Shown: positions 27,014 through 36,449 of the stretch, piece after piece
Layout of the letters: every line of letters starts with the position of its first letter
How positions within the stretch are numbered: the stretch's first letter is position 1
From: Pedobacter sp. KBS0701
GTDB lineage: Bacteria; Bacteroidota; Bacteroidia; Sphingobacteriales; Sphingobacteriaceae
DNA: 64,000 nucleotides
Direction: 5' to 3'
NCBI RefSeq assembly: GCF_005938645.2
Contig: NZ_CP042171.1
Coordinates: 4,898,001 to 4,962,000 of the forward strand
Made by a program: the position numbers and the translations under genes
Notes under the pieces: model-generated
Told to the model about the DNA's origin: nothing
Databases searched by the model: none
Seen by the model: the letters and a program-made list of their open reading frames with translations, nothing else

Positions 27014-27885
27014 TTGTTTCTTGCAAGGAACGATAAGAAATAATAAGGTAGATATAGTTTTGCGATTAATCCAATATTATGCGTTCCGTAGGTCACTGTT
27101 AAATTTCTGGCAATATAATTCTTATAGCTCTTATTTACTATTTCTTCATTAAAGGGGATATGCTCACATATTGCTTCGTCATTACTGTTCATGTTATTTA
27201 CAACAACGTAATTCAATGACTTGATCGCATCGTACTTGTAAATACCGATGCCTCCAAACGCAGAGATGATATCAAAATATTCGCATTTATTTACTTTTTT
27301 ATTTATATCCTTAAATGTTTGATGCAGCGAATCCTCAGTGTAACTGAAATTCTGAACCTTTGGATACTGATAAATGGCAAAAATATCGTAGTAAATTTTT
27401 GAGGTATAACCAAGAATTTTTTTTCTTGTTACCCCGTTAGCAAAAATGCCTCCCCAATCATTAGGCGCATTTTCTATCGAATAAATCAAATTTTCAACAT
27501 CAAAGTTCTCTATATCCACATCGATAACGATTACATAATCGATATTTTTTTTTATGGCTTTGATGTGTTCAAGATAGATGTTCCGGTAGAAGGCCATCTT
27601 TTCTATACGATAGGTTGTAGTTGTAGGTGATGTTACTCCTGTCGATTTATGAGGGATCGTCAATGTTCCGAAGTCTTGAGAGATAATGCTGACATTTTCC
27701 GATCTGGATTGCCAATCATGAAGAATTTGTTTGGTTTTGTCCTTGCTATCGTTTTCCACAACCACAACTTCAGACCATACAAATCTTGCTCTCAACTCTT
27801 CAATTAGCGGGATGTTATTGAGTAGTGGCTTTTCACAATCTCTAGCCAATGCGGCAATCACAACATTTTTATTGACCTTTATCAT
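27010..27885 (-). CDS. Mannosyltransferase-like GT-A protein (CAP59-type)
   Basis: A 291-residue protein beginning VVIAALARDCEKPLLNNIPL, then VVVENDSKDKTKQILHDW, resembling the GT-A start of the CAP59 mannosyltransferase group also found in bacterial glycan loci. The DXD motif is YVIVIDVDIENFD (about 115-127). GIFANGVTRKK and SAFGGIGIYKYDAI lie in the acceptor half, and CEHIPFNEEIV near residue 240 supplies conserved His/Glu. It is embedded in region B by overlaps of 17 bp (upstream) and 4 bp (downstream). Function as a hexosyltransferase is likely; the sugar cannot be read. Confidence 0.7.
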   Translation of the reverse strand: MIKVNKNVVIAALARDCEKPLLNNIPLIEELRARFVWSEVVVVENDSKDKTKQILHDWQSRSENVSIISQDFGTLTIPHKSTGVTSPTTTTYRIEKMAFYRNIYLEHIKAIKKNIDYVIVIDVDIENFDVENLIYSIENAPNDWGGIFANGVTRKKILGYTSKIYYDIFAIYQYPKVQNFSYTEDSLHQTFKDINKKVNKCEYFDIISAFGGIGIYKYDAIKSLNYVVVNNMNSNDEAICEHIPFNEEIVNKSYKNYIARNLTVTYGTHNIGLIAKLYLPYYFLSFLARNK

Positions 27886-29113
27886 CTCTTTTAATTAGAA
27901 ACATTTGGTTTTCATATCTAACGTAAATAGACAAAAAGTTTAGTAAAGAGGCGTAGTACCTAATCCCTACAATAACCTTAATCAGATTTAATCCTTTTAT
28001 TATAGAACGTTCAAATATCCCTTTACTCTTTTTGCTGGATGCAGAAAAAGTTGAAAAAGAATTAGATTTTATACCAGTCAGAAGCTTGTTCTTTTTGAGC
28101 ATTTGGTAAAATATATTGCCTATTTCGAAAGGATTTTTCACCTGATAATCTTGTTCGTAAATACGAAATATGCGTCTGTGCAGCGGGATGATATTTTCTC
28201 CATCATCAAACGAATTAAATGAATAGCAAAGTTTTGAATAAGACTCATAACCATTTTTATAAATATCATCGATATATTGTTGAAAAAGTGGCCGATACGA
28301 TGGATAAATATCTGTATTATACTCTGGGTGACGCCGGTTAATCAAGGTAGGATTGAATGGATCAAATCCAGAAAAATGGAAAAAGATAAGCGGGAATAGT
28401 TCATCTGTCTCTATATTTCTAATATAGTAAATTCCCTCAGCACCTACAATTAACTCTCTCTCATGAAGGTTCCAAATGGCAGGATTAATACCCATATGAT
28501 GAGTGATCATTGTTTCAGTTGGGAAAAATGCAGGAATGAAATCCATCCACTTTTGATCAACATGTAACGCATCGTGTTTATCTGCGTAACATTTGTCAGT
28601 TAACCGGTTCATCCACCAGTTGATAATTTCATTTCCAACTAAATTGTTTTTGATAGCTGCAAATCCTAAATTATATATTCCAACGAACAGAATTTCTTCT
28701 TCTGTAATTGAGCCTTTGTAATTGGTTTGTATATTACAATAATGAGGAGTTAAGACTATCGATTTGTCCGCCAAAAAATCAAAAATAACCTGGAGAGAAG
28801 AAGTGATATAAGTGTCTGGATCCAGATAGATTACTTTTGAATAACCTTCGCCAAAAAGCTTTTTGAAGCAAAATGGTTTAATCGATGTAGAGAACTCTAT
28901 CACATTATATTTAAATGCCATACTTCTCCAGTCTGGTATCCAGGTCTCATCTAAAGGAACCACATCAATATCGTTCGGTAGTTCATCGGTACTGTCCGAA
29001 ATAAATAAATAAAAATCTAAGTTTGGTTCTGATCGCTTTAACGAAGCCTTTAAAGCTAGTGCCTGAGCTAGATAATTTCTAGCGCATATCGTAAAAACTG
29101 CATTTTTTTTCAT
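27869..29113 (-). CDS. GT-A glycosyltransferase (GT8-like start, extended C-terminus)
   Basis: A 414-residue protein. The N-terminus FTICARNYLAQALALKASL is followed by the DXD site KVIYLDPDTYITSSL (about 93-107). After it come IYNLGFAAIKNN and HVDQKWMDFIPAFFP, and then TMITHHMGINPAIWNLHERE. This series (YLDPD, NxGF, DQ, HHxGxNxAxW) is shared with a group of bacterial glycosyltransferases often annotated only as glycosyl transferase. FFHFSGFDP (about 248) is also typical. The last 120 residues are variable. It starts 6 bp after the upstream GT2 stop. Likely transfers a sugar to the region B repeat unit. Confidence 0.78.
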   Translation of the reverse strand: MKKNAVFTICARNYLAQALALKASLKRSEPNLDFYLFISDSTDELPNDIDVVPLDETWIPDWRSMAFKYNVIEFSTSIKPFCFKKLFGEGYSKVIYLDPDTYITSSLQVIFDFLADKSIVLTPHYCNIQTNYKGSITEEEILFVGIYNLGFAAIKNNLVGNEIINWWMNRLTDKCYADKHDALHVDQKWMDFIPAFFPTETMITHHMGINPAIWNLHERELIVGAEGIYYIRNIETDELFPLIFFHFSGFDPFNPTLINRRHPEYNTDIYPSYRPLFQQYIDDIYKNGYESYSKLCYSFNSFDDGENIIPLHRRIFRIYEQDYQVKNPFEIGNIFYQMLKKNKLLTGIKSNSFSTFSASSKKSKGIFERSIIKGLNLIKVIVGIRYYASLLNFLSIYVRYENQMFLIKRDDKGQ

Positions 29114-29119
29114 TGGTAT

Positions 29120-29947
29120 TTATTTACTTGTTAGCCCATGGAATATTCCACGTACTATAGATTTGAGTTTATTAATTTTATCCTCTTCGCCAAGAATTAT
29201 CTTAATAAATCTAAAAACTATATGAATTTTAACTAATGTTACTTTGTAGCCTGGCTGAAATAACCTGGGATATCTCCTCCATATCAGAAGCTGATTTCTG
29301 ATAATAAAATATGTCCTGAATGCGGAATAATTATCAGTTGTGAAACCAAATTTAATACGGGTGGGATAACCCACTTCATGTTTTAATGTGATTTCTGGAT
29401 ATATGACAGTTTTCAGGTTGTTTTTTGTAAATATTCTGTAACAGTATTCATAATCAACGGCATCAATAAACAGCTTCTCTTCAAAGCCCCCGCAAAGCTT
29501 AAAGGTACCTAAAGGAAAAATTGAGCCCGAAGTGATGGAATCTTTTACTTCAACAATAGGTTGTTTATCTTCAATCAATAGCTTTCCTCTATTATCAATA
29601 TTTGGGCAATATATTCCGATATCAGGCAGCTTCTCATGATCAATTAAATCCCTAAAGTGCTTTAAATCATTATTAAAAAAGGAACTATCTTGATCAAGCG
29701 TAAGTAAGTGAGTGTATAAGTTTTTCTCTGCCCATTCAATGGCTTGGTTCAATGCTTTTGCAATGCCAACATTTTCGCCACTACCCAGAAATGACAATTT
29801 CTCATAGTTATGATATAAATCCTGATTTGTTAACGGCGAATTTTGGTACAATAACAAATGATCTACATGATTTATAAGAGATAAAATATTTTTATTTAAA
29901 AAATCGATATCTGGTTGATAAACTACAATAACCGCTACTAATCTCAT
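29120..29947 (-). CDS. GT2-family glycosyltransferase (rhamnosyltransferase-like)
   Basis: A 275-residue GT-A enzyme with LVAVIVVYQPDIDFLNKNIL, LLLYQNSP, the loop GENVGIAKALNQAIEWA and the metal site LLTLDQDSSFF (about 80-90). These are hallmarks of the rhamnosyltransferase/WbbL-like GT2 subgroup. GSIFPLGTFKLCGGF and FIDAVDYEYCYRI complete it. The ATG at 29945-29947 is preferred over the TTG at 29950; it starts 3 bp after the flippase stop. A dTDP-rhamnose donor would fit the subgroup, but no rml genes are present in the window. Confidence 0.87.
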   Translation of the reverse strand: MRLVAVIVVYQPDIDFLNKNILSLINHVDHLLLYQNSPLTNQDLYHNYEKLSFLGSGENVGIAKALNQAIEWAEKNLYTHLLTLDQDSSFFNNDLKHFRDLIDHEKLPDIGIYCPNIDNRGKLLIEDKQPIVEVKDSITSGSIFPLGTFKLCGGFEEKLFIDAVDYEYCYRIFTKNNLKTVIYPEITLKHEVGYPTRIKFGFTTDNYSAFRTYFIIRNQLLIWRRYPRLFQPGYKVTLVKIHIVFRFIKIILGEEDKINKLKSIVRGIFHGLTSK

Positions 29948-29950
29948 CAA

Positions 29951-31336
29951 TTATCTCAGAATAAGTTTTTTTACTACGATACGAAAATCATTTAGACTTA
30001 TTTGGAGTTCCTTAAACACCTCATAAGGCCATTTCCATCCCTGATAGCACAAATCCACTAAGCCAGGAACGATAGCCATGCCTAAAATCCCAAAATTAGT
30101 GAAATTAAATACTAAGAGTAATAGCAATATGGTAGCTATCCCCGAATAGAGAGAAGGTTTCATAAATGGTATAACATTCCGTGTAGAAATTACCGCTCCT
30201 GATATGCCTGCATTTAACCCAATCCAGGACGAGAAAATCATGGCAAGTAATACATTTTGGCTGACCAGTTTCGTATGGCTGGATAAAGCGGCTAAAAATA
30301 TGGGGCCAATATAATACAGGATTAAAGCACCAGATATAAAGATTGCATTAGAGAGAATAATACCTCGAATATAAATCACTTTAATACTTTGAATATCGTC
30401 TTCCAATCTCAGCTTCGCGATCTTGGGAAGGTAAGTAGCTAACGCTATATTAGCTACAGCAACAAGCACTTCAAGCAACTGTCTTGTAACACCAAAAGAC
30501 GCTATGGAAACTAATGATATAAAAGTCGCGCCTATAAATATTGATGATCGCTGGATCATAAATCCACCAAGTGATGTTATACCATACTTAAATGCATTTG
30601 GATAAATTTTCGCCAAAATATCCTTGTTATTAATATTTGCGGCATTGTCCAGTTCCTTTTTCAATGGAACTGTAAAAAAAACTCTGTAAGATAAAATCCG
30701 AATGATCAAAACAGCTATAAACTGGGAAGAAACAAGCGCAAGGAGGCCAAACCCATTTAAGACAAGCAGCGCCGCAATCGCCAAATAGGTCAAATTTCCG
30801 ATAATGGTAATTTTCTTTGCAACCCTTATCAGTCCCTTTCCTTCCAATAAAGCATCATAATATAATGTATATAAATTATATGTATTGATTACGCAGAACA
30901 TACCCCAGGAAAGATAAATGTGAACCTGATTACCGGAATAGTCCTTAAGAACATGATAGATATAAAATGATCCTACAGTAATTAATAACGCTAATAGAAG
31001 CATAGACACACGTCCATAAAACCATCTCATAGCACTAATCAGTCCCTTCAACAGTTCATAGTTTACATGATTTTTAATGTTGTCGACTTTGGTAATACCT
31101 TCAGCCTCTAAGATATGAGCCCCACTAAAAACGTAGGTGACGTTGCGCGTAAATGAAGAGTTGAATCCAAAATCAAGTAAAAAAATAAGGGCGGAGATAG
31201 ATGAGAACAATGCCCATACGCCAACTTCCTCTGCGGGCAGAAACCGTAAAATTAAGGGTAATAATATTGCTGAAGATGCCACCCTGAAGAAAGTAGCAAT
31301 GTAATTCCAAATAACATCTATTTTATTAATTGTCAT
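29951..31336 (-). CDS. Wzx-type polysaccharide flippase (MOP superfamily)
   Basis: A 461-residue polytopic inner-membrane protein. It opens with YIATFFRVASSAILLPLILR and FLPAEEVGVWALFSSISAL, followed by FGFNSSFTRNVTYVFSGA, a Wzx/MATE-like arrangement. A polar loop with DNIKNHVNYELLKGLISAMR occurs between membrane segments 3 and 4 and about twelve hydrophobic segments follow. It should export the lipid-linked repeat unit of the main region B pathway. The start overlaps the Wzz stop by 11 bp, tying it to the export genes upstream. Confidence 0.87.
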   Translation of the reverse strand: MTINKIDVIWNYIATFFRVASSAILLPLILRFLPAEEVGVWALFSSISALIFLLDFGFNSSFTRNVTYVFSGAHILEAEGITKVDNIKNHVNYELLKGLISAMRWFYGRVSMLLLALLITVGSFYIYHVLKDYSGNQVHIYLSWGMFCVINTYNLYTLYYDALLEGKGLIRVAKKITIIGNLTYLAIAALLVLNGFGLLALVSSQFIAVLIIRILSYRVFFTVPLKKELDNAANINNKDILAKIYPNAFKYGITSLGGFMIQRSSIFIGATFISLVSIASFGVTRQLLEVLVAVANIALATYLPKIAKLRLEDDIQSIKVIYIRGIILSNAIFISGALILYYIGPIFLAALSSHTKLVSQNVLLAMIFSSWIGLNAGISGAVISTRNVIPFMKPSLYSGIATILLLLLVFNFTNFGILGMAIVPGLVDLCYQGWKWPYEVFKELQISLNDFRIVVKKLILR

Positions 31337-32435
31337 CAGATTCCATTTCTAACTTGTAAATCCTTGCCATTATCAAATAAATTATAGCAATAACTGATGT
31401 AAAAAAAGAGATCAATATAAAATAAACAATTTTGCTATGAGTGGATTTCGATAATGGATATACGGGTTCGTCGATAACTTGTATTAAGGGAGCTTCCTTT
31501 CTTAGGCTTATTTTTGCCAATTCTAAATTCTGAATTAAAGTGCTTAGTATAGCCCTGTTAGTTTCAGCAGAAAATTGGGAGCGTTGAATTGGAGCTGCTC
31601 TTTGAGCTTGGCGCACTTGATTTAAATTTGGAGTAGCATCAGCAACATAAGCAGCTCTATTTATAGCACCATTCATAACATACCTTACTGAATCTGTTTT
31701 CTGCTGAAGTATTTTGACATTTTCCAGTGCTTTTTTAGTCTTGGTCCTAACATAGAAATCGTTAACATTTTGCACTATTGTTTCATTAAATAATTTCGCA
31801 AAATCCTCGTTTGATGCTTTAACATCAACCTTAATAATATTCAGCTTTTTATCTTGCTTGGCAACAAATAAATAATTCTTCGTTATGTCTGAAACAATTA
31901 CATTTATTACACTATCAGTTAAACGTGTTGTACGGGCCGCATTGGCATCTGATGCACTTTTACCCCCAAAATGTAAATGAGCCAGCTCTGGTTTTTCTGA
32001 CCATTTCTCCCGCAACTTGTTAAAATCAATATAGTTATCAATCAATAATTGTTTCTTGCCAGCTATTAAAACTTCTGTTAACAATGTTTGCGCAACCATT
32101 TTACGGGATTTATACAATTCGAAAATGTTATCCCCCTGAAAAACGCCTCCACCGGTTTGTAAATCGACTCCTGCCATAGATGCTAAACCCGCAATACTAC
32201 CTAAACCACCACCACCTTTCTCATCCTCAAGCACAAAAGTGGTGGTTGCGATATATACAGGTTTTTTGAAGGTCGCGTAACAAAACCCTAAAATACCCCC
32301 AAGTATCCCAAATAAGGAAATAATCCACCATTTTGAAAATAGGAACTGTAACCAATTTCTAATTTTGAGGAGTATTTCTTTTAAACTTACTTCGTCCTTT
32401 TTTTTTCTTTTGCTTACCTCGTCGCTTGCTGCCAT
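31326..32435 (-). CDS. Wzz-type chain length determinant (no kinase domain)
   Basis: A 369-residue polysaccharide co-polymerase. A basic N-terminus is followed by the first membrane helix (KWWIISLFGILGGILGFCY, about 39-57). A periplasmic Wzz domain begins PVYIATTTFVLEDEKGGGG and includes LGSIAGLASMAGVDLQTGGG. A coiled-coil-prone region and the second helix (KIVYFILISFFTSVIAIIYL, about 335-355) complete it. The cytoplasmic tail is only about ten residues, so there is no BY-kinase, unlike the region A Wzc. It probably sets chain length for the glycan exported through the 843-residue SLBB protein encoded upstream. Confidence 0.9.
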   Translation of the reverse strand: MAASDEVSKRKKKDEVSLKEILLKIRNWLQFLFSKWWIISLFGILGGILGFCYATFKKPVYIATTTFVLEDEKGGGGLGSIAGLASMAGVDLQTGGGVFQGDNIFELYKSRKMVAQTLLTEVLIAGKKQLLIDNYIDFNKLREKWSEKPELAHLHFGGKSASDANAARTTRLTDSVINVIVSDITKNYLFVAKQDKKLNIIKVDVKASNEDFAKLFNETIVQNVNDFYVRTKTKKALENVKILQQKTDSVRYVMNGAINRAAYVADATPNLNQVRQAQRAAPIQRSQFSAETNRAILSTLIQNLELAKISLRKEAPLIQVIDEPVYPLSKSTHSKIVYFILISFFTSVIAIIYLIMARIYKLEMESDDN

Positions 32436-32543
32436 TAATGTTTTATTTTTACTTTAATTAACGCAATATTTAAATACATGCAAATATTCATCAATTGTTC
32501 TAATTCAAATGCTTAAAAGACCAGGAAATTTTTAAGGAAATCA

Positions 32544-35075
32544 TTATCTTAATAAACTAACTATAATAGCCCCTAAAGAAGCAAGTGCTGTTCCAATTCC
32601 AATCCAGCTTTGCGCCGTTAGCCGTTCTCTTTCTGCTCTTTTTGGAACCAATATTTCTGCTCCAGGCTTAACAACAGGATAATTATTGAAAAACAAAAAC
32701 TTGCTTACTGCCGCAGCAGAGCCGTTAGCGTATTTAATATAGGTTCCGCCTTTTCGCGCATTAGAGGTAAAACCTCCCGCACCATTGATATATTGTCTTA
32801 AGCTTTTTCCCGGAAGATAAACAATGCTATTGGGATTGAGTACTTCTCCGGTAATACGCACAGTTTGTAAGGTACGTGGAACACGAATAACATCGCCATC
32901 CTCGACAATCAGATCGTATTTCCCTAACGGTTTTTCAATGATGCGCTCCAGATTAATCCCGACTAAATCACTTTCAATCAGTTTCTGCTCGATCTCTGCA
33001 GATAGGGTATCTTTTGTACCAGCTTCCTGTGCCCGTTTTAAATTAAGGTATTTCTTTTCTTCCTCATCTTTGTTGTTAATCGCATTCTTATCTGTCGGAT
33101 TTACTTTTTCGGCACCTGGCCGTTTCAAACTCGCTCCTTCAGCGTAAGCATAAGAGGTGAGTCCGCCGGCTCTTTTGATCACATCAGAAATACGCTCATT
33201 TTTATTGGTAATCGTATATACGCCAGGGTAGAGCACCTCACCCTCCAGCTTGATCTGTTTCTGAATGGAATAACCTTCAGCATTTCTTACGGATACAATA
33301 TCAAAAGGTTGCAAAACAAAGGTAGGCCCCTCAATTTTAAGGTTTCGGTCAACAGAAAGGGTAAATAGTTCTGCCGTGCGTGAAGTTTTACCTGCAGTAT
33401 CTGCACTTTTAACCCTCCTGGAAATTTCAATCCGGCTGGGGGTAGCACCTTCCTTAAACCCGCCTGCCATTTGAATCAAAGCTTCGACACTAATGTTGTC
33501 TGCATACTCAAATGTACCAGGCTGCCTCACCTCTCCCTGTATACTCAGCTTATATTCATCCCTTAGGTCAAACAAAGACGATATGGTTACTTTATCTTCT
33601 CTTTGAAGCGGAATATCGGCTTGCGCACCAGACATGATCTTAGCAACGTCAAAAGAAATCAAACTGGCGGTATTGTCGAAATTCAACCGGTTAATATACC
33701 CCCTGTTTAAAAAGGCATCTTCTTTCAAGCCGTCGGCTTTCGTAATCAGGCTTTTCAAAGTAGCACCATCTTCTAACGAATACATACCAGGACGAAAAAC
33801 GGCTCCTTCGATTTGGACCTTATTGGCAAAACGGTCCAAAATCGCATCTACAATAACCTTATCTCCATTCTGAGGACTATAATTATTGAATTGCGTGCTG
33901 GAAACATCGATAATCTTCCGCTCTTTACTGGTATTTTGTAACACTTTAATATTGGAACTATAAGCCTCCGTAGAAAAGCCCCCGGCAAAACGCAGGAGGT
34001 CTGCAAGGCTTTCACCAGATACGACCTCAAACAAGGCAGGTCTTTTAACTTCCCCAGACATTTCAACGCGTTTTTCATAAACAGGGATATTAATCACATC
34101 CTGATCCTGTAGGCGGATATTTCCTTTCTGGACACCATTGAGCAGGAAGTCGTACACATCAATAGTGGCCACCACCTTGTTTCCTCTGATGACCTGGATC
34201 TTACGGAATGATCCGTTTTCATTAGGTCCTCCTGAAGCATTTAAGGCATTAAATACAGTTGAAAGGGAAGAGAGAGAGTAAGAGCCCGGTTTCACAACTT
34301 CTCCAACAAGCGTAATTTTAATCGTGCGGATATTCCCTAAGTTTACAGCTACGGTAGTTCTGCCCGTTCTTAGTGAAGGGTAAGTAGGGGCAAGACCCGA
34401 CCGTATTTTACTGATCGCCTGTTCAATGGTTAGACCACCTACAGCTATATTTCCGACATATTGCAGACGTATAATGCCATCAGGACTAACTTTCAATTTA
34501 TAACTGGCCTCATTGTCCCCACTCAAGTCGACCAAAAGTTCATCATCAGGACCAATTACGTAACCCCTGGGAGTGGCCATTCTGAGATTAGGCTCAAATG
34601 TAAGGCCGCTGGTGGAGAACAGTTCTTTTCCGAAAATTTTTGGCTTTAAGCCTTCGAAGATATCGGTTTCAGTTGTGTTTCTGTTATTAGTATTGTTCGA
34701 CTTTGTAATTCTTGTTGAATCACTATTGATCCTGACCGCTGTTCTTGACCGGTCATCGCTTTCTTCTGCATCTCTATTCAGCGTGTTATTGCGCTGTGCA
34801 TTACCACCTGTCGTCCCGTCCTGCTTTCTGATTTTCTCTACCCTTAGCCGTAGTTTTTGAATTTCATCGGCTTTCATCCCTTGTGCAGCAGCCATCTGCT
34901 CCAACTGTGCATCGTTATAACCGATAGATTCCGCACGTTGCATTAATTGCCTGACCTGCGTATCAGTCAGATCGTCAACCTTCACATTTGCATAATTTGT
35001 CTGAGCCATTGACACCTGGAATACAGTAAGTATGATCAGAAACAGTAAGCTTGTAAATATGTTTTTCAACTTCAT
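32544..35075 (-). CDS. Large OPX-type polysaccharide export protein with six SLBB repeats
   Basis: An 843-residue secreted or outer-membrane export protein. A signal peptide ends near MAQ (residue 25). A polar, Asn/Arg/Thr-rich linker follows to about 160. The Poly_export domain runs from PRGYVIGPDDELLVDLSG to about 250. Six SLBB-like repeats begin near residues 256 (KITLVGEVVKPG), 341 (VEMSGEVKRPA), 423 (VQIEGAVFRPG), 513 (LSIQGEVRQPG), 610 (IKLEGEVLYPG) and 740 (VRITGEVLNPN). A hydrophobic C-terminal segment (IGIGTALASLGAIIVSLL) may anchor it. There is no lipobox. Such large forms replace the short Wza in many Bacteroidota loci. Its gene lies 34 bp after gmd and 108 bp before wzz-like. Confidence 0.92.
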   Translation of the reverse strand: MKLKNIFTSLLFLIILTVFQVSMAQTNYANVKVDDLTDTQVRQLMQRAESIGYNDAQLEQMAAAQGMKADEIQKLRLRVEKIRKQDGTTGGNAQRNNTLNRDAEESDDRSRTAVRINSDSTRITKSNNTNNRNTTETDIFEGLKPKIFGKELFSTSGLTFEPNLRMATPRGYVIGPDDELLVDLSGDNEASYKLKVSPDGIIRLQYVGNIAVGGLTIEQAISKIRSGLAPTYPSLRTGRTTVAVNLGNIRTIKITLVGEVVKPGSYSLSSLSTVFNALNASGGPNENGSFRKIQVIRGNKVVATIDVYDFLLNGVQKGNIRLQDQDVINIPVYEKRVEMSGEVKRPALFEVVSGESLADLLRFAGGFSTEAYSSNIKVLQNTSKERKIIDVSSTQFNNYSPQNGDKVIVDAILDRFANKVQIEGAVFRPGMYSLEDGATLKSLITKADGLKEDAFLNRGYINRLNFDNTASLISFDVAKIMSGAQADIPLQREDKVTISSLFDLRDEYKLSIQGEVRQPGTFEYADNISVEALIQMAGGFKEGATPSRIEISRRVKSADTAGKTSRTAELFTLSVDRNLKIEGPTFVLQPFDIVSVRNAEGYSIQKQIKLEGEVLYPGVYTITNKNERISDVIKRAGGLTSYAYAEGASLKRPGAEKVNPTDKNAINNKDEEEKKYLNLKRAQEAGTKDTLSAEIEQKLIESDLVGINLERIIEKPLGKYDLIVEDGDVIRVPRTLQTVRITGEVLNPNSIVYLPGKSLRQYINGAGGFTSNARKGGTYIKYANGSAAAVSKFLFFNNYPVVKPGAEILVPKRAERERLTAQSWIGIGTALASLGAIIVSLLR

Positions 35076-35109
35076 TAGGTATAGGAAGTATTATTTAATG
35101 ATATTATGA

Positions 35110-36243
35110 TTATTCGAAATAGTTCAGTGTATTGAACCCGCCTTCTTTTAAATACTGATCTTTTTTCATGACTTGCAAATCTGAATGCACCATTTCTTTT
35201 ACTAAAGCTGCGAGATCATATTTAGGCTGCCAGCCTAACTGGGTTTTTGATTTTGTCGGATCACCAAGAAGCAGATCAACCTCCGTTGGCCTGAAGTATT
35301 TGGCATCCACCTGGATCACCGTCTGACCTGGCTTTAAAGCATTTGCATCTAAGCCCAGACTGATCATCTGTTCTTCGTCAATACCAATTATTACTCCTTT
35401 TTCATATTCGTCTTTCCCGCTGAATTCCACCTCTATTCCCAGCTCGGCAAAACTCATTCTTACAAAATCCCTAACCGTTGTGGTAACCCCTGTTGCAATT
35501 ACATAATCCTCTGGTTTTTCCTGTTGCAAAATCAGCCACATCGCTTCAATATAGTCTTTCGCATGCCCCCAATCCCGCTGTGCAGACAGATTGCCCAGAA
35601 AAAGACATTGCTGTAAACCAAGGGCAATTTTAGCTGTTGCCCTGGTAATTTTACGGGTTACGAACGTTTCTCCCCTTAAGGGGCTTTCGTGGTTAAAGAG
35701 AATACCATTACAGGCAAACATGCCATAAGCTTCGCGGTAATTTACCGTAATCCAGTACGCATACATTTTCGCTACAGCATAAGGCGATCGCGGATAAAAA
35801 GGCGTGGTTTCACTCTGGGGCACCGCCTGTACGAGGCCGTAAAGTTCAGAAGTAGAAGCCTGATATATTTTAGTTTTGGTGAGTCCAAGAATCCTGATGG
35901 CCTCCAGCAACCTCAGCGTACCTATTCCGTCTGCATTCGCGGTATATTCAGGCATCTCAAAGCTCACGTGCACATGGCTCATCGCCGCGAGGTTATAAAT
36001 TTCATCCGGCTGGGTCTCCTGGATAATCCGGATCAGGTTTGTCGAATCTGTCAGGTCACCAAAATGAAGTTTGAAATTGACATTGTTCTCATGCTGATCC
36101 TGATACAGGTGATCGATCCGATCGGTATTAAATAATGACGACCGCCTCTTCAAACCATGAACCTTATATCCTTTTTTTAGCAGAAATTCTGCGAGATAAG
36201 CCCCATCCTGGCCTGTAACACCTGTTATTAGCGCAACTTTCAT
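35110..36243 (-). CDS. gmd: GDP-mannose 4,6-dehydratase
   Basis: A 377-residue extended SDR that turns GDP-D-mannose into GDP-4-keto-6-deoxymannose, the precursor of GDP-fucose, GDP-rhamnose, GDP-perosamine and others. It starts MKVALITGVTGQDGAYLAEF with the NADP loop GVTGQDG. KRRSSLFNTDRIDHLY, STSELYGLVQAVPQ and YPRSPYAVAKMYAYW (about 148-162, catalytic Tyr/Lys) follow, then NHESPLRGETFVTRKITRA. These are hallmark GMD motifs. I chose the ATG at 36241-36243; an ATG at 36279 would add 12 residues and overlap a -7 box. It is the first gene of region B. The usual partner fucose synthase gene is not seen. Confidence 0.96.
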   Translation of the reverse strand: MKVALITGVTGQDGAYLAEFLLKKGYKVHGLKRRSSLFNTDRIDHLYQDQHENNVNFKLHFGDLTDSTNLIRIIQETQPDEIYNLAAMSHVHVSFEMPEYTANADGIGTLRLLEAIRILGLTKTKIYQASTSELYGLVQAVPQSETTPFYPRSPYAVAKMYAYWITVNYREAYGMFACNGILFNHESPLRGETFVTRKITRATAKIALGLQQCLFLGNLSAQRDWGHAKDYIEAMWLILQQEKPEDYVIATGVTTTVRDFVRMSFAELGIEVEFSGKDEYEKGVIIGIDEEQMISLGLDANALKPGQTVIQVDAKYFRPTEVDLLLGDPTKSKTQLGWQPKYDLAALVKEMVHSDLQVMKKDQYLKEGGFNTLNYFE

Positions 36244-36272
36244 AAACTTTATTTGATAACTTTTTAAGCGAG

Positions 36273-36280
36273 CAAACATA
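36273..36280 (-). promoter_or_regulatory. Candidate -7 box upstream of gmd
   Basis: Minus-strand TATGTTTG matches the TAnnTTTG consensus. It lies 29 bp upstream of the ATG at 36243 and supports that start over the one at 36279. No good -33 TTTG was found at the normal distance. Confidence 0.45.
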
Positions 36281-36422
36281 CATATTTTTTTCTAGCTTAA
36301 GGATAGCGTAAGTATGCTCATTTAGAAATAACGTTAAATAACGGTGTTTTCCATACTCTCTTTCCGAATATTAATTCCAAAATATAAATACCTCTCCATG
36401 ATCTACTTCTGATAAATATCTT

Positions 36423-36430
36423 TACTTTTG
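36423..36430 (+). promoter_or_regulatory. Candidate -7 box upstream of the outer-membrane barrel gene
   Basis: Plus-strand TACTTTTG matches TAnnTTTG, 19 bp upstream of the ATG at 36450. The leader would be short. No clear -33 element. Confidence 0.35.
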
Positions 36431-36449
36431 ATGTTGATATCCTAATTAA

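Noticed and set aside
35689..36135. 148-codon plus-strand frame opposite gmd
   Set aside because: The opposite strand encodes all hallmark GMD motifs, so this is a shadow frame.
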